46,514 nt of DNA from Pseudomonadota bacterium (GTDB lineage: Bacteria; Desulfobacterota; Anaeroferrophillalia; Anaeroferrophillales; Tharpellaceae): positions 1 to 46,514 of the forward strand of contig WFRP01000068.1 of the NCBI GenBank assembly GCA_015486505.1. Reading direction: 5' to 3'. Under the pieces are notes generated by a model that worked only from the letters and a program-made list of their open reading frames with translations, did not search any database and was not told the origin of the DNA. Shown here one piece after another: positions 15,998 through 25,169 of the stretch (positions are counted from its first letter, which is position 1; each line of letters begins with the position of its first letter). The translations under genes and the position numbers were made by a program.

Positions 15998-18004
15998 ATG
16001 AAAACTTCGATATTCACAAATATTCGGGCCAAAATTATTACCCTGATGTTACTGGGTATTGCCGGAATGGCTATCATCACAACCACAAATTTTGTCTTTG
16101 ATCAGAAAAAAAATCAAAATATAAATGTCGGCCGCGACAGTCAGACAGTCTCTGAAACCATCCTCGGAATGGTTATACTCGAAGAGCGTTTTATTGCTAA
16201 TGATGATAAAGCGCTGCTCGACAAAATAACCGGGCTTAACCAGAAAATGCACGACACCCTGAACTCCATCAAGACAACAGTATCCAACCCGAAAATTCTT
16301 GCTCTCATCTCGGCCATCGATCCTCTGGTGGCCGAGCATGCCGAAATCTTCACTGAGACCTCGAAGAATTTGACCTTGATGAATAAAACTAAAAACGAGT
16401 TCAAGGCAACCGACGCTGAAATAATTAAACGGTTGAAAGCCGTTATCAACGATATTGAGCAGCTACAGACCTCGCTGCTGATGCAGGGTGATGAGATAGA
16501 TGCGCAGGAACTCCTGCTCAAAGAAAAATTTAAAGATCTGGTCGCCTTTGACGTATTTAAAACCATCAATCTTTTAAATCTGCTCTCCTCCGGCGACAGC
16601 CAAACCTACGCGAAAGAATTTGCGGCTAACACCAAACGCTTGAAAAAGATGTCTCATGACACTGAAATTGTTCTTACCCTTATCAAAGACAAGCAACAGC
16701 ATCAAGACTGGAAGGAGATTTCAGAGCTGTTCAAAACCAACAAAAATCAGGAAGAGCACGTTTTCAAGTTATGGAACAATAACCGTCGACTCCTGGAAAA
16801 ACTTAATGATAATGTTAACAAAACCCGGGATGCCATCGCCAAGATTGTTGCAGTAACGAAAGATAACATTGCCAGCGGCAATAAAACCTCGCGTATGACC
16901 GGAATCATTGTTGCTTTGGTCGGTCTGGCGCTGATGCTTCTGCTGGGCACATTGGTAATTATCGCGATCGTCAGGCCCATCAAAAAAACTGTGACCATGC
17001 TCCGGGATATTGCTGAAGGTGAAGGTGATTTAACCAGCCGTCTGGAGAGTAAAAGTAAAGATGAAATCGGCGAACTGGCGCAATGGTTCAACCAGTTTAT
17101 CGGTAAGGTTCAAAGCATCATTATTGAGATCTCAACCCAGGTAAACCAGCTCAACCGCGCGGCGGGAAATCTTTCCGAGCTCTCTGACGGAATGTCTCAG
17201 GGCGCGGAACAGGTTCTGGCCAAGGCCGGCAATGTCGCCGCCGCCGCCGAGGAGATGAGCAGCAATACCTGCAATATTGCGGAAACCTCGGAACAGGCCA
17301 CCGGCAATGTCAACATTACGGCAACCTCAATCCAGGAGATGACTTCAGTCATCAACGAGATTGCCGACAACACCGCCAAAGCCCGTACAATTACGGTTGA
17401 ATCAGTCGAGCAGACCAACAATGCCAATCAGCAGGTTAATGAACTTGGCAGCGCGGCCCAGGAGATCGGAAAAGTTATTGAAACAATCACCTCCATCTCT
17501 TCTCAGGTCAATCTATTGGCTCTAAACGCAACCATCGAAGCGGCCCGCGCCGGTGAAGCCGGCAGAGGCTTTGCCGTAGTTGCCAACGAAATCAAGGAAC
17601 TGGCGCAGCAGACCGCCAATGCCGCCGGCGAAATCCAAAGTAAAGTTGAGGGGATTCAGCGAACGACCAAAGGCACCGTCGATGAAATTGAAACGGTTAC
17701 GGTCAAGGTCAATGAGATAAACGAGATCGTCTCGACTATTGCCGTAGCAATTGAAGAACAATCGGCAACCACTCGCAAGATGGCCGACACCATTGTCGGA
17801 GTTTCAGAGAATCTGAATGAAGTCAATGACAATATCGGCCAGACTTCGACCGTGGCCTCTGATATTGCCGCTGAAATTTCCGAAGTCACCACCGCGACTC
17901 AGGAACTTACCGACAGCAGCAGCCAGGTCAACAACCAGTCCTCCGATCTTGGCGCCCTTGCGGGTCAGCTTGAAAAGATTGTTAAGCAGTTTAAAATCCA
18001 GTAA
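15998..18004 (+). CDS. transmembrane methyl-accepting chemotaxis protein
   Basis: About 668 residues. Membrane segment 1 is at about 11-29 and segment 2 at about 301-325, enclosing an all-helical periplasmic domain of about 270 residues that resembles the helical bimodular type. A HAMP linker follows (VRPIKKTVTMLRDIAEGEGDLTSRL), then the signalling helices with the conserved tip QVNLLALNATIEAARAGEAG. It relays a periplasmic signal to CheA/CheW. The ATG at 15998 follows AGGCGGTG; an in-frame GTG two codons earlier is also possible. A secreted Cache protein is encoded 107 bp downstream and may supply or share ligand. Confidence 0.93.
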   Translation: MKTSIFTNIRAKIITLMLLGIAGMAIITTTNFVFDQKKNQNINVGRDSQTVSETILGMVILEERFIANDDKALLDKITGLNQKMHDTLNSIKTTVSNPKILALISAIDPLVAEHAEIFTETSKNLTLMNKTKNEFKATDAEIIKRLKAVINDIEQLQTSLLMQGDEIDAQELLLKEKFKDLVAFDVFKTINLLNLLSSGDSQTYAKEFAANTKRLKKMSHDTEIVLTLIKDKQQHQDWKEISELFKTNKNQEEHVFKLWNNNRRLLEKLNDNVNKTRDAIAKIVAVTKDNIASGNKTSRMTGIIVALVGLALMLLLGTLVIIAIVRPIKKTVTMLRDIAEGEGDLTSRLESKSKDEIGELAQWFNQFIGKVQSIIIEISTQVNQLNRAAGNLSELSDGMSQGAEQVLAKAGNVAAAAEEMSSNTCNIAETSEQATGNVNITATSIQEMTSVINEIADNTAKARTITVESVEQTNNANQQVNELGSAAQEIGKVIETITSISSQVNLLALNATIEAARAGEAGRGFAVVANEIKELAQQTANAAGEIQSKVEGIQRTTKGTVDEIETVTVKVNEINEIVSTIAVAIEEQSATTRKMADTIVGVSENLNEVNDNIGQTSTVASDIAAEISEVTTATQELTDSSSQVNNQSSDLGALAGQLEKIVKQFKIQ

Positions 18005-18111
18005 AAAGGGAGGTGAAACTTTTTTCAGGAAAATCGTTAGAGCAGTTGATTCGTGCAAACATTAAGTTTGTCGATAAAAAATTCGTAACTATTCAGAACA
18101 AGGGGAAAAAT

Positions 18112-18582
18112 ATGAAGAAGATTATTATTGCAGTCATCCTGATTTGTTCCGTCATCGCTTTCAGTGGCTTTGCTTTCGCTACTGAGCACGCCACTAAAGA
18201 AGAATGTGTCGCCATGTGTAAAAAAGCGGCCAAAATGGTTGAGGAAAAAGGCCTTGATGCTACTCTTAAAGCTATCAACGACAAAAATGGCCCCTTTGTC
18301 TGGAAAGACACCTATGTCTTTGCCCTCAGCACTAAAACCGGCAGCGTCCTGGCTCACCCGTTGAAATCCAAACTGATCGGTAAAAACCTGATGGGGTTAA
18401 AAGATGTTGATGGAGTTCTGATGTTTGTTGAGTTCTTGAAGGCCGGCAACTCCAAGGCCGGCGAAGGCTGGGTCGACTATAAGTGGCCGAAACCGGGCGA
18501 AAAGAAACCCAGCAAGAAAGAGACTTTCGTTTACAAGGTCAAAGGCCAGGATGTCTCGATGTGTGCCGGCGTCTACGAATAG
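18112..18582 (+). CDS. secreted single-Cache domain protein
   Basis: 156 residues. The signal peptide runs to about residue 23 (MKKIIIAVILICSVIAFSG, then AFA just before TEHA). The mature part has the features of a single Cache (sCache) ligand-binding domain: a long N-terminal helix with ECVAMCKKAAKMVEEKG, then KNGPFVWKDTYVFALST, GSVLAHPLKSKLIGKNLMGL and a WVDYKWPKPGEKKP strand pair. There is no membrane anchor or output domain, so it is a free periplasmic binding protein. A good ribosome site (AAGGGG) precedes the ATG. Its place right after a chemoreceptor gene suggests a partner role, which is inferred from context only. Confidence 0.88.
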   Translation: MKKIIIAVILICSVIAFSGFAFATEHATKEECVAMCKKAAKMVEEKGLDATLKAINDKNGPFVWKDTYVFALSTKTGSVLAHPLKSKLIGKNLMGLKDVDGVLMFVEFLKAGNSKAGEGWVDYKWPKPGEKKPSKKETFVYKVKGQDVSMCAGVYE

Positions 18583-18649
18583 ATTACCGCCCAATTGGAC
18601 TTGAATGATACCAGTAACCGCTCAGCGTAATATTTTATTTACCACAGAG

Positions 18650-18695
18650 AGCACAGAGAGCAGAGAGAAAAAAATACTTTGTTCTCTGTGCTTTT
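18650..18695 (+). terminator. Probable terminator hairpin after the Cache gene
   Basis: AGCACAGAGA (18650-18659) and TCTCTGTGCT (18683-18692) form a perfect 10-bp stem, with a 23-base purine-rich loop, followed by TTT. The ACAGAGAGCACAGAGA pattern is also a common intergenic repeat type, so the terminator role is tentative. Confidence 0.5.
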
Positions 18696-18700
18696 AATTT

Positions 18701-18892
18701 AGTACCTTACAGGTTATTTTCGGTTTGAAAAAACAAGAAGTAACTATTCGGCCGAATCCGGGGTCGGGTGCGGTTTTTCTCCGCTAGGCGTTAAGATTTC
18801 TGTTTTTCCTTTAAGCTCGCTGCGCCCGCCTTGCAAAACTCGCTTACGCTCAAACAGTTGCAATGCTAATGCGGGAACAGCTCCCGCATCAG
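18701..18892. repeat. Dispersed repeat, copy D: core half interrupted by a GTAACTATTC module
   Basis: 18701-18739 is the left half of the palindromic core (AGTACCTTACAGGTTATTTTC onward). At the place where the right arm should begin, the sequence changes to GTAACTATTCGGCCGAATC (18740-18758) and runs through the about 150-bp end module, finishing with GCGGGAACAGCTCCCGC. The 18740-18890 part is repeated in the same orientation at 19174-19322, so the small gene at 18934 is flanked by direct repeats. Confidence 0.8.
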
Positions 18893-18933
18893 TAGGCACG
18901 GATAGTTGACTACAGAGAACCAAAGGCTGAACT

Positions 18934-19146
18934 ATGGCAGAGCAAGCAAAACGCTACACAATTGAAGAAGATCTGGTTTTAACCTATAAAGGCAAAGGCT
19001 GGGCCCTGATCGGCAATGGCGAAGAATTGCTCGGTTCCGACAAAATGCACGCCAACCTCAAGGTTCCTTACAAAGACGGCAAGACCATGCTGGAATTTAT
19101 TGAAGATGTCATCGCCAAAGACCTGGGAACCCCGGTCAGTAATTAA
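18934..19146 (+). CDS. small hypothetical protein, 70 residues
   Basis: I do not recognise this protein. It is acidic/mixed-charge and soluble, with no signal peptide or membrane segment: MAEQAKRYTIEEDLVLTYKG at the start and LEFIEDVIAKDLGTP near the end. Codon use is like that of the neighbouring genes and an AAAGG site lies 9 bases before the ATG, so it looks truly coding. It stands alone between two direct copies of a repeat module, with no partner gene. Confidence 0.7.
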   Translation: MAEQAKRYTIEEDLVLTYKGKGWALIGNGEELLGSDKMHANLKVPYKDGKTMLEFIEDVIAKDLGTPVSN

Positions 19147-19173
19147 ATTAATGACATAAAGTAATCTTCGAGT

Positions 19174-19585
19174 GTAACTATTCAGCCGAATCCGGGGTCG
19201 GGCGCGGTTTTTCTCCGCCAGGCGTTAGATTTCTGTTTTTCCTTTAAGCTCGCTGCGCCCGCCTTGCAAAACTCGCTTACGCTCAAACAGTTGCAATGCT
19301 AATGCGGGAACAGCTCCCGCAACCCAAACAGGGCTTTTCAGCCCGCACCCAGGGGCAATCCGATGGTCGCACCCCAAGGGCACTTCCGTTGGGCGCAAAT
19401 AAGTACTCTTATCAGAACATTTTCTGACTGTTAAATCTTGTTTTTTGGTATAGAAAATAACCTGTAAGGTACTGATGGACTCCCGCTCGCGGGGAAAACA
19501 ACGAAATCGTTTCCGCAACCGCTTACGAAAAACCACCCCCGCCCCCTCCAGAAGGTGGGGGGGGAAAATTTAGCTGAATAGTTAC
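19174..19585 (-). repeat. Dispersed modular repeat, copy E (inverted relative to copy A)
   Basis: The same modules as copy A in reverse order. The ends are GTAACTATTCAGCCGAATC (19174) and AATTTAGCTGAATAGTTAC (to 19585). The core reads AGTACTCTTATCAGAACAT ... GAAAATAACCTGTAAGG. This fills the 472-bp gap between the 70-residue gene and the convergent glucokinase gene; no other feature was seen there. Confidence 0.85.
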
Positions 19586-19618
19586 TTTCGGGTTAAATCT
19601 GAAAACATTCACCGTATG

Positions 19619-20641
19619 TCATTTCCCATCGTCCCGGCCGGCACCGCGATTCCAGGCAATCCGGGCAGCCCCAAGTAATGCCGCTTCCGGATTGAGCACC
19701 ACCTTGACCGGAATTTTTTTCATCCAGTCGGACATCCGCCCTTTCGCGGTAAAGCCGTTTGTAAACTGCCCCTGGCGCAGATAGTCAATAATTTTTGCCG
19801 GGATCCCGCCGGCCAGATAAAGTCCGCCGGCCGCCATGCCGGTAAGGGCCAGATCTCCGGCAACCCGGCCCAATATCGCGGTAAAATACGAAATCGCAAG
19901 AAGCGCCAGGTTGTCACCGGCGGCGGCCGCCGCCACAACTTCAGCCCCACTGAACTTTTCAATTGACAATTCCGATTTCTCATCCACACATAATTTATCT
20001 TGCCCATCGCGACATTTGAGCCAGCAGAATATATTTACCAGTCCCGGCCCCGAGAGCAGTCGTTCACAACTGACCCGCCCGAACTTTTTCATTAAATAGC
20101 GCCACAATTCCACCTCAGCTTCATCCCGGGGGGCAAAATCGACGTGACCTCCTTCCGAAGCCAGGATACGCGGCCTTTCACCACCCAGCAGAAAGGCCGT
20201 GCCCAAACCGGTTCCCGGAGCCAGAATCGCAATAGGGCTATCCCGATCCGCTGGGGGTTCGCCATTTTGCAGTATGGCAAAATCCGGCTCTTTAAGGCCA
20301 GGTATGGCCGCGGCCGTAGCAAAAAGATCATTGACCAGAAAAACCTGTGCCCAGCCAAGCTCTCTTCGTAAAACCTGTTCATCCAGTTTCAGGCCCAGGT
20401 TGGTCGCCTCAACCCGCCCGGCCACCACCGGCCCCGCAACCCCGAAACAAGCGGCCGCAAGCTCCCCCGCAACGAGATTAAGCCGTAAAAATTCTTTAAC
20501 CCGGCGCAAAAACTCGATTTCACCACAACTTGCAACTCTTTGAGTACTCACCCGTTCAAGAAAGCCGGCAGCGGCATAAAAAAGGCCGATATCGGTTTTG
20601 GTCGCCCCGATATCAGCCGCAAGGATATATTTATTTTTCAT
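19619..20641 (-). CDS. glk: glucokinase
   Basis: 340 residues. It phosphorylates glucose with ATP to glucose 6-phosphate. The phosphate-1 motif is ADIGATKTDIG (about 9-19), followed by the central LAPGTGLGTAFLLGG nucleotide/sugar region and SEGGHVDFAPR (glucose-contacting Glu and His), as in Glk of the E. coli type rather than the ROK family with its CxCGxxGC motif, which is missing. It is the last gene of a minus-strand row tkt-pgi-glk; 33 bp separate it from pgi. The ribosome site is weak. Confidence 0.92.
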   Translation of the reverse strand: MKNKYILAADIGATKTDIGLFYAAAGFLERVSTQRVASCGEIEFLRRVKEFLRLNLVAGELAAACFGVAGPVVAGRVEATNLGLKLDEQVLRRELGWAQVFLVNDLFATAAAIPGLKEPDFAILQNGEPPADRDSPIAILAPGTGLGTAFLLGGERPRILASEGGHVDFAPRDEAEVELWRYLMKKFGRVSCERLLSGPGLVNIFCWLKCRDGQDKLCVDEKSELSIEKFSGAEVVAAAAAGDNLALLAISYFTAILGRVAGDLALTGMAAGGLYLAGGIPAKIIDYLRQGQFTNGFTAKGRMSDWMKKIPVKVVLNPEAALLGAARIAWNRGAGRDDGK

Positions 20642-20674
20642 AATATTTTAAATCTATCGTAACTATCTATCTTT

Positions 20675-22423
20675 CTATCCATCTGCTTTAAGTATCTCGA
20701 CTATATTTGCCAGTTCCGACTCAACATTGGCAACCTTCCAGTCAAGCGCCAGGATTCGGCGTTGACGATGCCAAAGAGCCTCATAATCACCCCGGGCCTG
20801 CGCCGCAATCAGGGTGGCAAAGCTATAATCAGCTTCGGGCAATGCCAAATCTTTCTCGAGATTACCGTTTATCTGCAAAAAGAGGCCATGGTTAGCGTCG
20901 CCTTTATGCAGTTGACCGGTTGAATGCAGAAAGCGCGGGCCGAAGCCGATAGTTACCGGCACCCGGCAACTAGACAGCAAATTTTTGCGTAAATCCCGAA
21001 GAACCTGTTTCAAAGATTCAGTCTGCGGGAGATAGGCCATAATCGCGATATAATCACCGGGCTGCGCCATCTCGACAAATGCGGTAAGGGCGCCGGCAAG
21101 ATCACTGACTTCGCAAAAATGATGGCTGCCGCTTATTTTGAGATTATCCCCGTCAACCAGCCTGACAGGCGCCGGCATTTTGCCGCTCTCCTGCCAGGTC
21201 GCCATGGCCTGACGGGCGCCGATTTTGGCAGCTTCGACATCGGGCTGATCAAAGGGGTTAATCTTTAAAACGGCTCCGATTGCGGCAGTTGCCATCTCGA
21301 AGCGCCAGATCTCCCGGCCCAGATCAATTTTATCAGCCAATTCAATCAGGACAAAAGGTTCATTTGATCTCTGAATTTCCTGCACAGTCTGATCAAAACG
21401 CTTATCATCACCGGCAAGCTGCAGGCAAAGATAGACCGCGTCCCCGGCCGGACCCTTATCTTGTCCCCTGAACGGCAGTTCATCACCGTCTTCAACGATG
21501 ACCGGCACCAGCCCGAATCCTGATTTTCCAGTACTTTCGGCGATAAGCTGTTCGAGCCAGACGGCAAACGGCTTAATTGAGGGCGCTAAAACCAGAAACA
21601 ATTTGTCGCGGCCGCAAAGCGCCATCTCTCCAAGGAAAGCACCCAGCGCCAGGGCCGGATTTTGCCGGAGCGAATTTTCTCCGGCCCCCATTTCCGCGAT
21701 CTTCCGGGCTGATTGCAGAATTTCCGCAATCGCCACCCCCTGCAGCGCCGCCGGGAGCAGACCGAAACCGGTCAGGGCCGAAAACCGGCCCCCGACCGCC
21801 GGTGGAGTGGAAAAAATCCGGCGAAAACCCTGCCCCCGGGCCAGTTTTTCCAGATTTGACCCCGGGTCGGTCAGCGCCACAAAATTAGCCCCGGGGTTAT
21901 CTTTAATCCGGGAAATCTTATCATAAAAAAAGTTAAAGAAAGAGATGGTTTCCAGAGTGCCGCCCGATTTACTCGCGACCAGAAAAAGGGTAGTCGCCAA
22001 CTCAGCGGCGGCCGCAATCCGAGCCACACTTTCAGGGTGAGTACTGTCAAGAATCGTAACCGGCAAAAAACCCGGTTTGACGGGAAAAATTTCAGCCCAG
22101 ACCTCGGCAATCAGACTGCTGCCCCCCATCCCGAGAACCACCGCCCGGCTGTAACCTGAAGCGACAATTTCATCGGCAAATGATAAAAGTTCGGCAACCG
22201 CACCCTGCATGGTTTCCGGCAATTCCAGCCAATCAAGCCGATCCGTAAGTTCCGGAACCTGAGCCCCGGCGGCCAGGCTTTCATCCCAGACCCGGCCGTC
22301 CCGCTGCCGGATCCGGGCTTCAAGATCGGTTTTCTCCCAGTCTTTAAGCCGCGCCAACCAACTCGCCGGGCTTGAACCTGAGGCAATTATCATATTTTCC
22401 GTTTTGAAATCCAGGGTTCGCAT
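20675..22423 (-). CDS. pgi: glucose-6-phosphate isomerase
   Basis: 582 residues from the ATG at 22423. Sugar-isomerase motifs include LGMGGSSLIAEVW, ASKSGGTLETISFFNFF and STGQLHKGDANHGLF near the C-terminus. It interconverts glucose 6-phosphate and fructose 6-phosphate. The sequence is closer to the isomerase half of the bifunctional transaldolase/isomerase group than to E. coli Pgi; the transaldolase half is absent. An in-frame GTG at 22444 lies inside tkt and would add 7 residues. It directly follows transketolase (8 bp), linking glycolysis and the pentose phosphate route. Confidence 0.9.
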   Translation of the reverse strand: MRTLDFKTENMIIASGSSPASWLARLKDWEKTDLEARIRQRDGRVWDESLAAGAQVPELTDRLDWLELPETMQGAVAELLSFADEIVASGYSRAVVLGMGGSSLIAEVWAEIFPVKPGFLPVTILDSTHPESVARIAAAAELATTLFLVASKSGGTLETISFFNFFYDKISRIKDNPGANFVALTDPGSNLEKLARGQGFRRIFSTPPAVGGRFSALTGFGLLPAALQGVAIAEILQSARKIAEMGAGENSLRQNPALALGAFLGEMALCGRDKLFLVLAPSIKPFAVWLEQLIAESTGKSGFGLVPVIVEDGDELPFRGQDKGPAGDAVYLCLQLAGDDKRFDQTVQEIQRSNEPFVLIELADKIDLGREIWRFEMATAAIGAVLKINPFDQPDVEAAKIGARQAMATWQESGKMPAPVRLVDGDNLKISGSHHFCEVSDLAGALTAFVEMAQPGDYIAIMAYLPQTESLKQVLRDLRKNLLSSCRVPVTIGFGPRFLHSTGQLHKGDANHGLFLQINGNLEKDLALPEADYSFATLIAAQARGDYEALWHRQRRILALDWKVANVESELANIVEILKADG

Positions 22424-22431
22424 TGGCAAAA

Positions 22432-24432
22432 TTATCCTCGACACAAGGTCCGGGCCCGCCGGATAATCTCGGCCACGGTAATCTTATATTCCTGAAAAAG
22501 TTCCGCGGCCGGCGCCGAAGCGCCGAAGTGATCGATGGCAATAATATCACCCTGATCACCAAGATAACGATGCCAGCCCATTGACGCCGCCGCCTCAATC
22601 GCCAGTCGCCGCCCGCCCGGCGGCAAGACCCGATTACGGTAGGCTTTCGACTGCCGGTCAAACATAGCCCAGCCGGGCATACTCACCACCCGGGCTCTGA
22701 TGCCGCTCTCTTTAAGCTGCGCTGCCGCGGCCAGGGCCAGGGCCAGTTCCGAGCCCGTGGCAATCAGGGTAATATCGGCATCACGCAAATCTTCACCGAC
22801 AACGTAGGCCCCGCGATGGACATTTTTCAAGGCGTTATCAGCCACCTCCGGCAATGTCGGGACATTCTGCCGGGTCAAAATAAGCGCGGTCGGGCCCTCC
22901 TGCCGTTTTAGGGCTTCAGCCCAGGCCGCGGCTGTCTCATTGGCATCAGCCGGACGGATAACATTGAGATTAGGAATCACCCGCAAACTGGCAAGCTGCT
23001 CAATCGGCTGATGGGTCGGCCCATCTTCACCGACCCCGATACTGTCATGCGTAAACACATAAATTACCGGCAATCTCATCATCGCCGCCAGACGAATTGC
23101 CGGTTTCATATAATCACTGAAAACCAGAAAAGTCCCGCCGAAAACCCGGAGGCCCTTATGCAATGCCATACCATTAAGAATCGCCCCCATCGCGTGCTCG
23201 CGGACGCCGAAATGGATATTGCGGCCGGCAAAATCGGGCGCGGCAAAATCTTTGCCGGCAGCGATTACGGTTTTATTCGAAGGAGCAAGATCGGCCGAGC
23301 CCCCCAGCAATTCGGGCAAGATTCCGGCCAGAGTATTTATCATTTTACCGGAGACCGAGCGGGTCGCCTGGCCTTTTGCGTCCGCCGGAAATGTCGGTAA
23401 GGATTTCTCCCAATCGATGGGCAGATCCCCCGCCTGGCGCCGTTCCCATTCGGCCATAAGTTCAGGATACTGTTTCTTGTAGTCCGCCATCAGCGCCTGC
23501 CAGCGGGATTCGGCTTGCGCCCCGGTATCCTTTATTTCACGATAGGCCGCGTAAACATCATCTTCCACCAGAAAAACGGGAGCGACCGGAAAACCAAGCT
23601 GCTTTTTCGCATTAACGGTCTCAGCCGCGCCCAGAGGGGAACCGTGGGCCCCGGCCTTATCCTGCTGGGCGGGACTGCCGAAACCGATATGGGTTCTGAC
23701 CGCTATCAGACTCGGCTGTTCGCGCTCTTCCCGGGCCGCAGCCAGGGCCGCGGCAATTGCCGCACAGTCATTACCGTCCGCAACCTCAATAACCTGCCAG
23801 CCGTAAGCCCGGAAACGGGCGGCCCGATCTTCAGTAAACGTGATTTCGGTATCACCTTCGATTGAAATATGGTTGTCATCATAAAGAAAGATAAGTTTTC
23901 CCAATTTGAGGTTTCCGGCCAGGGATGCAGCTTCGTGGGAAAGCCCTTCCATCAAATCACCGTCGCCGACAATGCCATAAGTGAAATGATCAACCACATC
24001 AAAACCGGGCCGATTAAAAGCTGCCGCCAGCGCCCTTTCCGCCATCGCCATCCCGACTCCGGCCGCCAGCCCCTGACCCAAAGGCCCGGTCGTGGTTTCG
24101 ACCCCCGGGGTATGATGAAACTCCGGATGTCCCGGTGTCAAACTGTTTTTCTGACGAAAATTCCGCAGTTCATCAAGACTCAGCTCAAAGCCGCAAAGAT
24201 GCAGCAGCGCGTAGAGCAGGGCTGAGCCGTGCCCGGCGGAAAGAATAAAACGATCGCGATCGGGCCAGCCGGGATTTTCCGGGTTTTGTTTCAGAAAACG
24301 ACTCCAGAGGGTATGCGCCATGGCTGCGGCCCCCATCGGCATTCCCGGATGCCCGGAATTTGCCTTGTCAACCATATCAACTGCCAGAAAACGAATCGTA
24401 TTAATACACTTTTCTTCCAAATTCACCGACAT
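22432..24432 (-). CDS. tkt: transketolase
   Basis: 666 residues, normal length. The thiamine diphosphate signature GDGDLMEGLSHEAASLAG with the later N of YDDNHISIEGD is present, as are the active-site stretch NSGHPGMPMGAAAMAHTLW and the pyrimidine-domain EDGPTHQPIEQLASLR. It moves two-carbon units between sugar phosphates. ATG at 24432 is preferred; an in-frame TTG at 24450 gives six more residues. First gene of the tkt-pgi-glk row. A 103-bp inverted-repeat element separates it from the cytochrome b gene upstream. Confidence 0.96.
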   Translation of the reverse strand: MSVNLEEKCINTIRFLAVDMVDKANSGHPGMPMGAAAMAHTLWSRFLKQNPENPGWPDRDRFILSAGHGSALLYALLHLCGFELSLDELRNFRQKNSLTPGHPEFHHTPGVETTTGPLGQGLAAGVGMAMAERALAAAFNRPGFDVVDHFTYGIVGDGDLMEGLSHEAASLAGNLKLGKLIFLYDDNHISIEGDTEITFTEDRAARFRAYGWQVIEVADGNDCAAIAAALAAAREEREQPSLIAVRTHIGFGSPAQQDKAGAHGSPLGAAETVNAKKQLGFPVAPVFLVEDDVYAAYREIKDTGAQAESRWQALMADYKKQYPELMAEWERRQAGDLPIDWEKSLPTFPADAKGQATRSVSGKMINTLAGILPELLGGSADLAPSNKTVIAAGKDFAAPDFAGRNIHFGVREHAMGAILNGMALHKGLRVFGGTFLVFSDYMKPAIRLAAMMRLPVIYVFTHDSIGVGEDGPTHQPIEQLASLRVIPNLNVIRPADANETAAAWAEALKRQEGPTALILTRQNVPTLPEVADNALKNVHRGAYVVGEDLRDADITLIATGSELALALAAAAQLKESGIRARVVSMPGWAMFDRQSKAYRNRVLPPGGRRLAIEAAASMGWHRYLGDQGDIIAIDHFGASAPAAELFQEYKITVAEIIRRARTLCRG

Positions 24433-24463
24433 CGGCCTTAAAACCTCCAAAAGTTAAAGATAA

Positions 24464-24566
24464 CGTAACTATTCAACCAACCCGTAAACAAAAGCAAGAG
24501 CCGTCCTATATACCATTACAAAGAAGCTAAATCAATCGGCGAATCAACTTATTTTGAATAGTTACG
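24464..24566. repeat. 103-bp MITE-like element with perfect 13-bp terminal inverted repeats
   Basis: CGTAACTATTCAA (24464-24476) and TTGAATAGTTACG (24554-24566) are perfect inverted copies around 77 bp of unique A+T-rich sequence. It lies exactly between the cytochrome b stop and tkt, abutting the stop codon. It has no coding capacity and is the shortest member with both GTAACTATTC ends. Confidence 0.75.
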
Positions 24567-25169
24567 TCAAACGTTTTCCTCAACCTCCTCCCAACCGGTA
24601 ATCATTGCCAGCGTATAGGCGAGCAGGCTGCCGCCGGTGGTGGTCAGGTAGATATGGACCACCAGGAAGATTAACAAAACAAAAGCTACGGCTGTATGCA
24701 GCATAGCCACTCCGTCAAGCCGCGTGGTCAACCCCCAGTTGATCCAGTCATTATAGTAATAGTAAAGAATCCCGGAAACAAACTGCAGCGGCAGCAGCAC
24801 AACCTTCAGGAAAAGATAGGAAAGGGCCTGGAGAGGGTTGAGTTTCCGCTCCGGGCTCTTATGGAAAGGATGCGGTTCGCCTTTAAGTATGCCGTAAAGA
24901 TAGTAATGAACGATTTTTTCAAGGTTGCCGAATGTCGGTTGATAATGACGCCATTGTCCGGTGGTCAAGTGCCAGAATATCGCGAACGCGGTCAGAATCA
25001 ACAGCGTCCAGCCGGCAAGGTTATGCCAGTAACAGGCCCTGGCGTACCCGAACAATTTGAGGCTGCCGTGAACTTCAAAACCGCTGAGCAGCAGAAAAAT
25101 AATTAAAAAAGCCTGAAACCAGTGCCAGAAACGTTCAAACCGGGTATAGAGATGAATTTTTACTTTCAT
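24567..25169 (-). CDS. membrane cytochrome b subunit (cytochrome b561 / thiosulfate reductase b-like)
   Basis: 200 residues with four hydrophobic segments (about 17-35, 48-66, 110-130 and 155-175). Histidines that could hold two b hemes sit in or near them: His16 (FWHWF), His49 (YWHNLAGW), His66 (FWHLTTG), His158 (MLHTAVAF) and His172 (VVHIYLTT). It most likely passes electrons between the quinone pool and the periplasmic octaheme cytochrome. Its start overlaps the stop of that gene by 4 bp (ATGA), so the two are translationally coupled. Confidence 0.9.
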   Translation of the reverse strand: MKVKIHLYTRFERFWHWFQAFLIIFLLLSGFEVHGSLKLFGYARACYWHNLAGWTLLILTAFAIFWHLTTGQWRHYQPTFGNLEKIVHYYLYGILKGEPHPFHKSPERKLNPLQALSYLFLKVVLLPLQFVSGILYYYYNDWINWGLTTRLDGVAMLHTAVAFVLLIFLVVHIYLTTTGGSLLAYTLAMITGWEEVEENV

